NCBI GenBank assembly: GCA_013365365.1
Contig: JABVXU010000159.1
Span: forward strand, 1 to 64,000
Length of the DNA: 64,000 bases
Source: Cruorifilaria tuberocauda
Taxonomy: Eukaryota > Nematoda > Chromadorea > Rhabditida > Onchocercidae
Direction: 5' to 3'
The notes beneath the pieces were generated by a model. That model was not told where the DNA came from. It made no database searches and saw only the letters and a list, made by a program, of their open reading frames with translations. Shown here piece after piece: positions 1 through 12,841 of the stretch. Within the stretch, counting starts at the first letter, position 1. Every line of letters starts with the position of its first letter. Both the position numbers and the translations under genes were made by a program.

Positions 1-16
1 ATAAGTTATTTTATTA

Positions 17-69
17 TTGTTATTGTTATTATTATTATTATTTATTATTATTTTTATTTATTATTATTA

Positions 70-107
<38 letters not shown>

Positions 108-115
108 TAGTATTT
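17..115. repeat. (TTA)n microsatellite
   Basis: Nearly uninterrupted ATT/TTA trinucleotides with occasional one-base slips. The long leucine/tyrosine open frame over it is an artefact of the repeat. Confidence 0.9.
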
Positions 116-2005
116 ACTAATATTTATTATAGCAATAATTGTTGCTATAATTATTATAGCTATGTTTCTGATGAGAAATCAGGAATGACAACAATTATAT
201 TGGCATTAAATTAGTTTTACTTTTCTCATTCATCTTTTGAAATTTTAAAGTTTTAAAAAGCAAACAAGTTCTTGATAATGCTTCTTTAGAAACATCATCA
301 TAGCTGCATTTTAATTCAGAATAATTTACTAAAATACTGTATGCAATTTTCTCTCTTCTATCTAAAATAAACTTATTTTTCGTAAAAATATTTATGAAAA
401 ATATAAATAAATATATCTTGGTCTCTTAAATTTTGCAATAGAATGAAAATAAAATATTAATGAAGTATACGATAGTTTTTCGAACTGCTTTCGTTCTTAA
501 TTGTATTTTTCACTTCGATCACATAATTTCAGCTTGATGCGGTAATTATGATGGATAATAGCTTAAGAAATATCATGAAAATTAAATCAAAATATTAAAA
601 TCATGCATGATAATATATGAAATTTTGCTAACAAGATGTTCAAGGATAATACAGACGATAATGAAGTTTTTATTTCAACTTTTTTTTTTTAAATTCAAGT
701 TTAGAAAAAAAATTGTTTACCAAATGACTGCTGTTACTGCAATTCGTTCCTGAATTTGCTTCCCTTAAATCATACAAAAATTTCAAACTGCTCGTCTGGC
801 TGAGATTTATTGACATTTCATCAAACCGTTTGTTCAAGCATTTTTTTTTTTTGGAGCAATAAGCAGAGCAATAGGATTATATTAAAATTTTCCTATATAA
901 TTTATTGATTGATATTTCTCCTATATTTTTAACTAATATTTATTTAATTTCAGATATATTATAATATTCCTATATGACTTATTGATTGATAAAATTGGAA
1001 AAATCAATTTGATATTTCTCGTTTATTTTTAGCTAATATTTAGCATACGATATTAATTTTAGGTTTTTCATGATTTTCTTGAAATAATCTTAAAATTTTT
1101 ATAAGTAATTCAATTTTCTTATTGATTGTTATTTTTTTTTTCTCACTCTTTTCTTTTTTTTTGCATGAAAGAAGTGAAATGAAAATTTCCCTCAACAATT
1201 GAACAACTATCAATAATTCATTCGTTTGATTTCCTCGGCTATTTAAGGATGAAAGGTAAAAAAAAAAAAGAGAGAAAAGAGGTCGGAAGGGTACCATTAA
1301 TTGAAATGTAAATATTCGGATGTCCGAAAAAAAAAAAAAAAAACCAAATAAAAGTCAGCGGGAAGCAAAACCGATAGGATGTCGATACTTTAATGCAATC
1401 AACACCTTTCTCGGCCTTTTTCGCATTGGAATTTGGCATTTCATTTTTTTTTTTTTTTTTGTTTGAAAAGAAAAAAGTTTTGGAAAGTTGGAGAGAAAAA
1501 ATTTCGAGACAATTAAACCTGTAATTGTTTTACAGTATTATCATGATAAGTGATTATTATTTACTTACTTTAACTAATTACTAAAATATAGTCAATATTT
1601 GAAATTGCTAATTAATTGCTTATCATGAATTTTTAGCAAAAAAAAAATTTTCTACTACTATAAAATATTGATTAACCCGGAAAAATTTTATGCAAAATAG
1701 TTTTACATCGTCACTTTCCGAATTCTTGATTTTTCGTCGTTTCGAATTACTCAACGATTTCGTAATGATCATTTCAATTCAGGAAAAAAAAAGGATTTTT
1801 TTTTTGTACCTTGATACCTCATAGAGAGAAATGTATGAGTTGCATGACGAATAAATTAATGTCTGATCAAAGTTTAGTTAAATCAAAATTAAATTTAAAG
1901 CATACAGAATTTAAAAATTACGTATTGTAATCATTTTAATTTCAAATTTTCACATAAAATTAATTTTCAGCTTTAAAAAAAAGGACAGTAATCTATCGTG
2001 ATGAA

Positions 2006-2055
2006 CAGATAACTGATAAATCTGATAAATGTGATAAAGCTGATAAGCATATCAG
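2006..2055. promoter_or_regulatory. Cluster of GATA-factor motifs
   Basis: Five GATAA words on the plus strand, four of them TGATAA, fall within 50 bases, closed by an inverted TATCAG. TGATAA is the core site of nematode endodermal GATA factors (ELT-2 class). Any function is inferred. In AT-rich DNA such words also arise by local slippage, and the spacing here (about 9-10 bases) suggests a degenerate tandem repeat. Confidence 0.3.
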
Positions 2056-4160
2056 TGTTGGAAAAAGAGAGAAAACTTTGAGAAGAATGCGATATTTTCA
2101 TTAGAAAAAATACAGGATATGGATAACATTTGTTTTGTCCTGGTACTACCTATTGCTTATTTTGATAAGGAAGTGATGAATGTTACATTTAATCATGCAC
2201 AAGTTAAAAGGTCAAATTTTTCAATTTATTGATTTTTTTTTTAGTAAAACTGACTTCATTTGAAAATTTCTTTTTAAACTTAGATTGCTAGTTTTCATAG
2301 AATTCATGCAATGCAATAACTTTATTAATGAGTTTTTTTTTTTAATTGAAAAATCATGATGAACTTAGAAATGGATCAATAAACTCCGATCAATAAATCA
2401 ATAAAAACTGAAATTTTTTTTAATGAATTTCAAAAATCACATGAATTAATTATCCATTAAAGAACTATAATAGAGAATTATTTTTATTAACATATCATTT
2501 TTATCACTTTTAATCATCACTTCTATCACTATCACAAAGCGGGATCATGGCTATCACTCAGCTTTAACTCTTTAATCACTCTTTAAATCCGGTCGGATTC
2601 TGAAAGTACATTTTATCCTGAAATTTCGAACGCTCTCAAATGTAAACAATCGTTGCCAGTTAGCCTTGGTGCTTAAGCTTCTCCTATGTATTTAGCTGTT
2701 TAGCTCTCAGCAGCTAAAACAATATCCCCATTTGCGTGAATTAGACAACGCTTGATGCATGGAGGAATAAAAAAAATGACGATAAATGAATCATGATTCG
2801 AAAAAATAATGATTTAAAAAAAATTTTAATTTAAATTTTAACTTAAAAAAAAACATTATACAGTGATGCTTTTTCTTTTTCAAACAAAAAAAAAAGTATT
2901 TAATAAAGAAGAAATGAAATAGTCAAACGATATAAATAAAAATAGCAATAGGATAATTTAAATTTTAACTTAAATTTAACTTTACAATTTTGATGAAATT
3001 TTTAATTTCAATATTTTATAATTTGCCCTTTCATGTTTTTATTGCATGGAATATTTTGTGATTAAAAGTTCAATTAAAGCTTGTGATCTAAATAGCTTTG
3101 ATGATTGATGAATACGACGGAGACAAAATGACGTCTCTATATATATCAGTGACAGTATGAATATGACTGATAAAGCTATCATATCATTGATGTAATAAAT
3201 GATTACATAATAGCTATCGTATCATTCACATTATTACATCACAATTGAATTCATGCCCTATTTTATTATCGCTGTAAGATTTGATAAATTATCGTTTCAT
3301 TCATAACAATTCCATTAATCATCATTTTTCCTTCTTCAATCATAAGCTCAATTTTAAAATTTCAAATGATAGAGGTAATTTTTTAAAAGAGTTCTAGGTA
3401 AGTAGTAATCGTTTACTTATTATTATCATCCATTAATTAAAAGTTATCCTTAATCAAAGTTATTCAAATAGAAAATAGTGCTAAAATGTTAAACTTATTT
3501 AGCAATAGGTAATCATTTTTTAGAGTATCCATGTAAATGAATGCAAATAGAATATGAAAATTTGATTGTTTCTTTTTTTTTTTTGATTTCAAATGATTCT
3601 GTAAATTTCATTTTTTGAAATTTATTAAATTCATTAAAACAATTACAAGAAATTACTTTCGTTTTTAATTTCAAAGTATTGAATACTTAGAGTAAATAGG
3701 TTTTAGCTTTGTAATTTGTAACTTTGCTACTTATACATTATTAACATATGCATGTGTCATTCAATTTGCATAAATAAATTAAATTGATTGAATGATTAAA
3801 TGAATATTTCAATACTGTTAATCTTACAGGAGTTTTTTTTTTTTTTTGTGAAGTAACTTAAAGTAAAACGTAAACTATTAAAAAATTGTATTGTACAATT
3901 TGGTGGTACATTGGTATTTTTTTCAAGGGATTAAGCAAAAGAAGAAGAGAGCAGGAAAAAAAAAAGGGAAAGAGAGGAAAATTGTGTTAGCTGCTATCAA
4001 TAGCTATTTTGGACGCCGTAAAGTCTGTGTTTGATACATACAAAACGGTTTAACGGATCGGAACCGTTCAAAGGTTACAGCTTCCAAAGTGGAAGAGAAA
4101 AGCCGAAACGAAAAACTGCAAAAATGAATATATTACATTTTTACTCATCGTGATACGCCA

Positions 4161-4256
4161 ACCATCATCTCATCACCACTATCATCACTATCACAACAAT
4201 CATCCATCATCATCATCATCATCATCATCATTATCATCATCATCATCATCATCATC

Positions 4257-4297
<41 letters not shown>
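4161..4297. repeat. (ATC)n microsatellite
   Basis: Imperfect, then nearly perfect ATC/CAT trinucleotides. The serine/isoleucine/histidine frames over it are shadows. Confidence 0.9.
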
Positions 4298-4298
<1 letters not shown>

Positions 4299-4513
4299 AT
4301 CCTCGCTAATAACCAAAACCAAATTTTTCTGCATATATAAAATTTTGGGTATTGGTAAGAGAAAACGAGGAATTTGTTTTTTGAGGGAGCAAATTAAATT
4401 TTACAACCTGATAAGTTGAATAAAAGAAAGAAAGATAAGAAATTGCACGAAGGAATAGTTCAGAATTAAAAGAGAATAAATTATGTTAATTAAGCTAATT
4501 AAATAAACAGGTA

Positions 4514-4665
4514 ATACTCCCGAGAATTCCGGAAATGAAAATCCTGAACAATTTATTCTATTGGAAAAATTAATATTTATAAACTCGGGAGTATCCCGAG
4601 AATTCCGAAAATGAAAACCCCGAATAACTTATCCGATTGAAGAGATTAACATTTGATATGAAAAT
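4514..4665. repeat. Two-copy 76-bp tandem repeat with internal inverted repeat
   Basis: TCCCGAGAATTCCG occurs at 4518 and again at 4594, with diverging similarity continuing through the copy (for example ATGAAAATCCTGAA against ATGAAAACCCCGAA). The first copy is bracketed by an exact 11-base inverted repeat, ATACTCCCGAG at 4514-4524 and CTCGGGAGTAT at 4584-4594. Confidence 0.8.
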
Positions 4666-4862
4666 TTATAATTCAAAATAAATTCTCATTCTTAAGATTG
4701 TATGAAATAAAATGATAAGTGATATTTTAGATAGAATAAACTTGATAATTTTGCATTTTGGGATTTTGCTTTTGAATTTTTTTTAAAACTTATGATTGCA
4801 TTAAAGAATCCTAAATTGCTGATTTATCTGTCAGTCTTGATGCATATTTGAACTTTCGTCAT

Positions 4863-5004
4863 GATTGATAAGAGTGTTGAAGTTACTGATAAACTGAATT
4901 CAACATTGATCCAACATTTATCACATATCATTTGCTTTTTCAAGTGATTGATAAGAGTACTAAAGTTACTGATAAACTAAATTCAACATTTATCACATAT
5001 CATC
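4863..5004. repeat. Two-copy direct repeat with GATA words
   Basis: A unit at about 4863-4932 recurs in shortened form at 4945-5004. Shared blocks include GATTGATAAGAG, AGTTACTGATAAACT and ATTTATCACATATCAT. The first copy carries a small internal duplication of CAACATT. Confidence 0.75.
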
Positions 5005-6189
5005 TTTTTTTCTCGACAATTTTCAGTTTTATAATTTTCCAATCAAAGGAGAAAGGAAAAATCATTTGATCAAAGGAGAAGCTTAAATAATAGTTCAAAA
5101 TGATATTGCTAGCATTTTCATCAGTTAAGCTAACTGCAAAAAAAAATGTTAGCCATAGTGGCGCCAATAGCTTTAAGCATTGTTTGTTATTTTGTATATC
5201 CTCCAGCATTGCTTAACTATTTTTGTTGGAACAATAAGTTTCTTTTTTTTCATTGTATTACAAAAGCGATGCTAACCTTTAAATGACCTTTTTTGTATCG
5301 ACTAAAAAAGGAAAAGATACCGTTATATGAATTGATCTTAAGTGATTTCGTTTGTTTTATACTATTTTTATTGTTTCAGGTTTCTTTCAACATTTATCGA
5401 ATACGGTTACTATCCGTTTGACCTCAAGCATTTTTTTTTTTTGAAAGGAATACTAACAAAAATTATTTTATTTTATTTTTTTTGTTAGCAATGAAAAGTG
5501 ATAATTTAGGGAAATTATTTTTTCCTGAAAAATAATATTAGAGAAACGATTAAACGATTTTTATAGCTAATTGGAAAATATTATTTAAAAAAAAAATGAA
5601 TAAGAGAATTTTAATTTAAAATAATTTTGAATAAGAAATTTGAGTTATAAGAAATGAGTGAGAAAAGTAAGTAAGAAATTTGATCAGTCCACAATTTATG
5701 ATAAGTATTAAATCATTTAAAATTTTACTTTACTCTTGATTGTATTAAGTAAGAATTGAGGATTAATGAGAATTAATTACGCTCTTCAGTTAAGTTTAAA
5801 GTTAAGTTGCTTTAGTTCCTTTAGTTAATTAAGTTTAAAACTTTGAAATTTTCAATATTTTATCTATTTTTTCAGGTTGGCTAAACTACTCGTTAGTGCA
5901 TGCTAAGCGTATTTATGGATATATTTGTAAAGTCAAATAATCAATAACTATTCGGATAAATTGGCTAAAATAAAATTTTTAATCGATACTATTTTTACTT
6001 TATCCAAAAGTAGAAAAATATTATTTTAGGTTTTTTTCCCTAGAAAGATAATTTGCGATTTTCTTTCTTCTTTACTTTTGCATCTAATAAGTTTTAATTG
6101 CTACCGATTAAACTCCGAGAAAAAAAACAAAACAAATTGATAAGTTGATTATTTGAAGAAAAGAGAAAAAAAAAATCCGTTTTAAGTTT

Positions 6190-6482
6190 TTATCAATTAA
6201 TATTACTATTATTTTATTTAAATTAAATTTATTAATTGATAAATTGATAAGTTGTTATCAATATGATATTACTATTATTTTATTTAAATTAAATTTATTA
6301 ATTGATAAATTGATAAATTGTTAACAATATGATATTACTATTATTTTATTTAAATTAAATTTATTAATTGATAAGTTGCTATCAATTAATATTATTATTA
6401 TTTTATTTAAATTAAATTTATTAATTGTTAAGTTGTTATCAATTAATATTACTATTATTTTATTTAAATTAAATTTATTAAA
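6190..6482. repeat. Five-copy minisatellite, period 57-67 bp
   Basis: The block TTTATTTAAATTAAATTTAT recurs five times, each preceded by ATTACTATTATT or a one-base variant. Spacing is about 66, 67, 57 and 57 bases. Spacers differ by gain or loss of an AATTGATAA unit. Confidence 0.9.
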
Positions 6483-7797
6483 CAATGAAAATTGCATGCA
6501 TGCTAATATATCATTCAATTAGTAAGAAAATATTTTATGCCAATTGAAATTGTTTGCATATAACGGAAATCGATAACAACCATACATTTTATATATTTTT
6601 CATCCTTTTACAAGCAAATATTTGCTCCTTCTTACTTATAAAAGTTATTTGATAGCATCAATTTTGTTAGTATTGTAAAGTGTTTGATTGTACTGTGTGA
6701 AGTGAATGAGTAATACCTGTAATTTGTAATTGCGGTAAACGATCGTTCACTGATACATACTTAAGCAAACAACTCTTCAAACACACACACACATATCTTA
6801 CTTTTCCTATCATATAGCATTGTGTAAATATTAATAAATAGAAACAGACATCTGTTACTCTCATTCTTCAATCACTTTACAATTACTTCAAACAACTACT
6901 TGTTACGGTAACTGCATTAAAGAGAGTAAAACTTTCTCGAAATGGATAACAATAGATAGTATTCATTTAGATAGCACGATTTTTATCACTTTTTTAAAAA
7001 AAAATTTTTTTTAATTGAAAAAGAAATTACAATTTAAGTGAGTAATTATTTATGAAATAGTAATAATGATTTGGTAAATATTAAGGGAAATTTTAAATTA
7101 TTTAGAAATTATTTAAATTCTAAAGTTTAGAAATTTGAAATAATTTGATAATTTAAAGATATAATCAAAGTATGTAATAGTACTATGATTATTTATGAGC
7201 TAGTTTATGATAATTTTTTAAATCATTTCAAATTTCACCTTATTTTTGTTTATTTTAAGTGAGAATTCAGTGTTAGTGAGAATTAATTATGATTCTAGAA
7301 TCAATTTAGTCTAATTAAATGTTGAAAATTTTCAACATTTAAAATGAAAAAAACATAAAATAGTTTCAAACATAATCAAAATATAATTAATTACATTCAT
7401 GAAATCTATGTTGCACAAATTTTTTTATTTCAAATATTCTCATTCAAAATGATTTCTAACGATTCGAACATAGATTTCAAGAATACAAAAATACTTTAAT
7501 TATATGAATATCGTATTCTAGATTTCCAATAACTATTTCAGAGTCTGATAAAAATTGTGATAACAACAGATAAGTTCAGTTTAATTAATTTAAAATTACA
7601 CTAGCAAATATCAGTAATAAAATATTACTCATTTAAAGAAAAAAAGTAATCAGTCGAGAAAACATAATGGAATAATTGATTATGGTAAAAGTACCATCAA
7701 TTTTCTATTGTACTAATGCGCAAATATCACATAAATTATAAACTAAATCGATGAATGGATCAACAAATAGTACTTTTAGAAATAGGTTATTAAGTAT

Positions 7798-8130
7798 TAA
7801 TAATACATATATATATTATATATATTTCCATGAATCGATTATCGATTGAAAATTAAAGTGATTAAAAAGAAAACGATAAAATATAAGATATTAATAATAT
7901 ATATTTGCTTGCATGAATCGATTATTGATTAAAAATTAAAGTAATATAATATAAAACTACAGTATATAATATAATTAATATAAAGCATATAATATACTTA
8001 ATATAAACATATTTAATATAAATATAAAAGTATGTAATATACTTAATATGTACTTAATAACTACAATATATAATATAAAGTATTAATAATACATATATTA
8101 TCGATTGAAAATTAAAGTAATATAAAAGTA
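7798..8130. repeat. Diverged AT repeat with ATCGATT core
   Basis: Blocks at about 7798-7880, 7890-7945 and 8085-8125 share TATTAATAATA..ATAT followed by a CGATTATCGATTGAAAATTAA-like segment. TATAAT/AATATA microsatellite fills the spaces between. Confidence 0.7.
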
Positions 8131-8462
8131 AAATGATAAAGCATTAATCATAAATTAAACATATGAAATTTTAATAATAAAATATATGCAATCAATAAAT
8201 TTATACTATTTATTGAAAATGCTAAAAATGAAAATGATAGAAATTAATTTAATCAAAACTACAGTAATTTATGAATACTAATACTACGATATCAGTGTAT
8301 ATTCCATCAATAGCATTGGTAATTATCATGTTAAGAAGAAATGAAGGCGCTAATCGGATTTCAGCGCGTCACATCAAATTGCCTTACGCAACAACTTGCT
8401 GTCAATCCTTCATTTCTTCCATCTAAATATACTACAATTCTTCTCTGCTAATTTTACAATTA

Positions 8463-8902
8463 CTTTAATCGATGATAAAGTATTTCATATTTGAGTTAAG
8501 TGATTATTTCATCTATTACTTTAATCGATGATAAAGTATTTCATATTTGAGTTAAGTGATTATTTCATCTATTACTTTAATCGATTGAAAAGTATTTCAT
8601 ATTTGATATAAATGAGTTTTTGTATTATTTTCATCTATTACTTTAATCGATGATAAAGTATTTCATATTTGAGTTAAGTGATTATTTCATCTATTACTTT
8701 GAGTTAAATGATTATTTCATCTATTACTTTAATCGATTGAAAAGTATTTCATATTTGATATAAATGAGTTTTTGTATTATTTCATTTATTACTTTAATCG
8801 ATATAAAAGTAATTCATATAAATGAGTATTTTGTATTATTTCATCTATTACTTTAATCGATTGAAAAGTATTTCATGTTTGAGATAAACGAATATTCTTT
8901 CA
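8463..8902. repeat. Minisatellite of 7-8 copies, period about 54 bp
   Basis: The unit contains CTATTACTTTAATCGAT, then AAAGTATTTCATATTTGA and a variable GTTAAGTGATTATTTCAT or ATAAATGAGTTTTTGTATT end. Two end types alternate, so a higher-order pattern is present. It runs into a short CATC repeat at 8898-8937. Confidence 0.9.
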
Positions 8903-9296
8903 TCTATCCATCCATCCATTCATCCATCTATTCATCGATACAATCAAATGTTAAAAAAAACTTATCACTATTATCAATGATAAGAAAATTTTCAAATTTT
9001 TACAACCGAAATCAATAATATCTTAAATTTCTATCAGTGAAATTTGAGTATAAATAAGCTAAAAATGAAAATTAGATGTCTGTCATCTTGCTTAATCATC
9101 ATGCTAATATTGCTGTTTGCAACATGAAATTCATTACTGATTATAATGAAAATATAGCTATCTAGCAAGCGGATTTGAAGAGATTTCATGAATGTCATGC
9201 ATGCACATGCAATTTGCATGCATTGGTATGTGTTAGTAAGAACATGCAAAATAAAATGGCATACGTAGATTTATGAAATATTACTGAATAAATTGA

Positions 9297-9298
9297 AA

Positions 9299-9332
<34 letters not shown>

Positions 9333-9345
9333 GGAGAGAGAAGAG
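9297..9345. repeat. (GA)n microsatellite
   Basis: Purine tract of GA dinucleotides with GGGA interruptions. Confidence 0.95.
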
Positions 9346-9464
9346 GATACTGGAAGGGCTAATTACAGGGCGACACAGTTGTCAACTCTCTATTGTTCCC
9401 CTTTTTCCGTTTCTCCTCGGTGAGGTAGACGTACCCCAATTAGCCACAGGTCAACTCAAGCAAA

Positions 9465-9513
9465 ACCACCATCATCATCATCATCATCGTCATCATCATC
9501 ATCATCATCATCA
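9465..9513. repeat. (ATC)n microsatellite
   Basis: CAT trinucleotides with two single-base interruptions, lying just right of an island of more balanced composition. Confidence 0.9.
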
Positions 9514-10430
9514 CCATTTGCCATTCTGCGCTGGGCGGTAAAATTGAGGGATTTCTCAGCAATCATTTGAATTCATTTTTATTAACATAATTGAAATTTA
9601 CATGCATTTCATCGCTTTGATCATGCATTTTTGATTGTTAAAAAAGAGAAAAAAAAACATTGAAATTTTCACAAAATAAAAATACCGATTTAATCAATTT
9701 TAAAAATAGAAAATTTTTGTTTGTTTTTTGCTTTTTTTTTGGTTGTAAAGTTTTTTTCTATTTCAAAGTTTCTTTTATAAATAAAACTTAAAAGGCTATT
9801 GATTAAAAAAGAAGAAAAAATTGCATGCACGTTTTCATGGAATAAAAAATTTAATCAATTTTAATCGAATTCTTTAAAAGAATTGAAGATTTATCGTGAC
9901 GATACGCTCATGAAACAATTTCAAATGGTTGATTTTTTTTTTAAGTTTTGCAGAGTTCTTGTAAATTTTAGAAAATGCTTTATTTCTAAGCTGAAAATTT
10001 GAGTTAATTAAAATGATTATTACTTGAGTTTGGCTCATTGATAAAATCATATCAGTGGAAATGTTTAAGATTCAAGTTAGAAGAGATTCGTTTAAAATTT
10101 GAACTGTACCTGTTCTGTTTTTAGTTACTTTATATTCTTCACTGATCCACTCGGTGTCTTTTTATTTAAACATTTTAATTAAACTTTTTTATTCCTACTT
10201 ACTTTCACCCTTTAACCTTGGCTTAACTTAACTTATAATGCTTGGACTAATTTATAAATAAAAGAAATTTTAAACTGAAAATTATTTGAAACAAAAAAAT
10301 TCTCAGTAAAAGTGGTAGGCCAATAACACAAACTGAGCTTGACAAACAATTTTTCTTTAATTTCATTCAATTGGTTTTTTTTTTTAATTTCAATATTTTC
10401 TTTTGCTCATTCCATTCCTATCATGAATTA

Positions 10431-10826
10431 AAGCTAAGTAAAAATAAAATTTGAATTAAATTATATTGATAATGGTTCATTCATCAGTTGATATTTTAGA
10501 AGTAAACAAAATCTCTGCTTATCAAGCTGTTGTAGGAGAATTTAAATTGTTATTTAATTAATGCAGTAAAGGCTAAAACATACCTACATGTTATTTTGAA
10601 TAAAAGAAATTTGCTTGAAATAAATTAGCCGAATTATTTGATTAGTTATATCTTAGCTTATTTATGAATAATACTTATAATATTTCAATTTCTTTATACT
10701 TAATAATAATAGTTTAACTTTCTCAAGAAATATTACTGTAATCATTGATAAGTAAAAGTAAAACTGAATTAAATTATATTGATAAGATTCTTTCATTAGT
10801 TGATATTCTAGAAGCAAACAAAATCT
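10431..10826. repeat. Pair of 80-bp direct repeats 0.3 kb apart
   Basis: Copies lie at about 10431-10514 and 10748-10826. They share GAATTAAATTATATTGATAA, TTCATTAGTTGATATT, a GAAG.AAACAAAATCT end and the same order and spacing. The 230 bases between them show no repeat relationship. Confidence 0.8.
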
Positions 10827-11116
10827 ATTATTAAAATTTAAAATTAAAATTTACTATTATTAATTGTTCTGATAAGCTTCCCCCTGAATAATTCAAAAAT
10901 GAAATTAAATAGAAGCAAGAAAAAAAATTTTTTTCCTTTCCATTCCAATTTTAGTTAACAGATTTGGAAAATTTTACTGTGATTGTTTTTTTTTAAGTGA
11001 TAAAAAACAGTTTGCAATTTTTAGTGGGGAAAAGAATGGAAGAAAGAAAATGGTAGAACAATAGATGAATTTATTTTTTTCCTGCTACCTTTAGTTCAAT
11101 AGTTTGATGACTAATA

Positions 11117-11320
11117 TGCTATGCTTATTTTACAAAGCTTACAAAGAACTTCCAGCTTTTCCTCCTTCTTTTCACTTCCCTCTCTCCCTCTCTCTCTCTC
11201 TCTGATGAGTAATAATGCTATACTTATTTTACAAAGCTTGCAAAGAAGTTTCAACTTTTTCTTCCTTCTTTTCACTTCTCTCTCTCTCTCTCTTCTGTTC
11301 TTCTTCGTTTCCTCTCTTTT
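11117..11320. repeat. Two-copy 100-bp tandem duplication ending in (CT)n
   Basis: A unit starting TGCTATGCTTATTTTACAAA at 11117 is repeated at about 11216 with few changes. Each copy ends in a pyrimidine tract (11160-11203 and 11255-11292) that runs into CT dinucleotides. Confidence 0.9.
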
Positions 11321-12231
11321 TTTTTTTTGCAAAATGAATTGTCTGTAAGCGAAAATTCGTCTTTTTTTTTTTAATTGAAATTTTACTTTTTAAAAAAAAA
11401 AGTACGAAATAAGGAAGGCAATGCTTTCAAATCTTTGATTATAATCATTGATCAAGGAAAAGAGAGCACTTGAATGAGGAGAGGAAAACGAGGGACTTGC
11501 ATGTTTGATTACTTTAATCATACTTTATCATATTTTCGCATTCATCTTATCCCATTGATATATTCAGTGATAGGATATAAGTATTACTTATGATTACTAC
11601 TACTTATAATAAATAGAACTATATAACTATTACTTATAATAAAATAAAAAATGGAAGAGATTTGAATTTATTTATATCAAAAATTCTATTTATTCCGAAA
11701 AATTAAATAATGAATGATTGTGTTACTTTTAACTTCGAATGATACTGAATATTAATTATATTTCTAGTTTTTTCGATTTTTATACCTTAATCCTTACTTA
11801 AAATTTAGTATAAAGTATAACTTTAACTTAAATTAATATAATTTAGAAATTAACTGAATTTCTTACTTTTTTTACACAAATTTACTCTATTTCGTTCATG
11901 GAATAAATTTTATTTTTTTCTTTTGAATGAAGCATATTGATTGGTATATATATTTTTTTGATAACATTTAATCAGCTGGAAAATCCGTACAGACAAGAAT
12001 ACTAAAATTGGATAATTTTGGGTCAAAATGATTCATCAAAGTTCATTCAGTAATTATACTTAGAGTATATGCATGTTTCAGTGAACAATTATAACTAAAT
12101 ACATGCCAGATAGCAAATAATATCAAAATTACTCCATTATTCTTGAGCATTGACCGTGATCTGAACTGAACATATTCTGTTTGTTTCAGCATTAATAATT
12201 CTGAATAAGTAATGATTAGTTTTACCATTCT

Positions 12232-12555
12232 TACTTTTACCAATTGATTGTTATCATTGATATCATTATTACCTTACTATTATTGTTATTATTACTATTA
12301 ATTATTATCATTGTTACCATAATCATCGTTATAATTGTTAATTATCATTGTTATTCGTAATTGACTACTATAGTTTTTTATCATTACTATTATCTTATCA
12401 TCATTCTTCTATTTATCACTTATTATTATTATCATTATTACTTTTAACATTATTATTATTATCATTATTATCCTATTATTTTTATTGTTGTTGTCATCAT
12501 TATTATTGTCATTATTGCTACTATTATTACTATAATTGTCATAATATTGGAATTG
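12232..12555. repeat. Imperfect ATT/ATC trinucleotide region
   Basis: About 320 bases made almost entirely of ATT, ATC and ACT triplets, with frequent phase slips. Confidence 0.9.
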
Positions 12556-12841
12556 AATGAATAGATTAAATTATTTAATCTAAATGAATTTAAGGACAAA
12601 TACTAGTATTCATATGTTATTTAATCTTATTAGGTCTAATTAAATTACACCTAAAATTGAAGCTTTTAATTAAGATTTTGAGTATCATTAAAACATGTTT
12701 TTGTTTATCAATTTTTTAAATTGATTAGAATTTTAGTACATTGAAGTATTTAAAAGTTATTTGTAAAATTACTTTTTACAATAAAGTTTAACTTTTTAAA
12801 GAAATTTCATTTCTAAACTTTAATATCTTCTATATTCAGCA

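Noticed and set aside
6321..6518. Frame encoding a repeated INKFNLNKIIVI peptide.
   Set aside because: Direct translation of the 57-67-bp minisatellite; no gene structure.
9418..9432. TGAGGTAG, the let-7 family seed.
   Set aside because: The flanks do not form a precursor hairpin; only a tight CCTC-GGT-GAGG stem is possible, and bases after the seed do not match any let-7 member I know.
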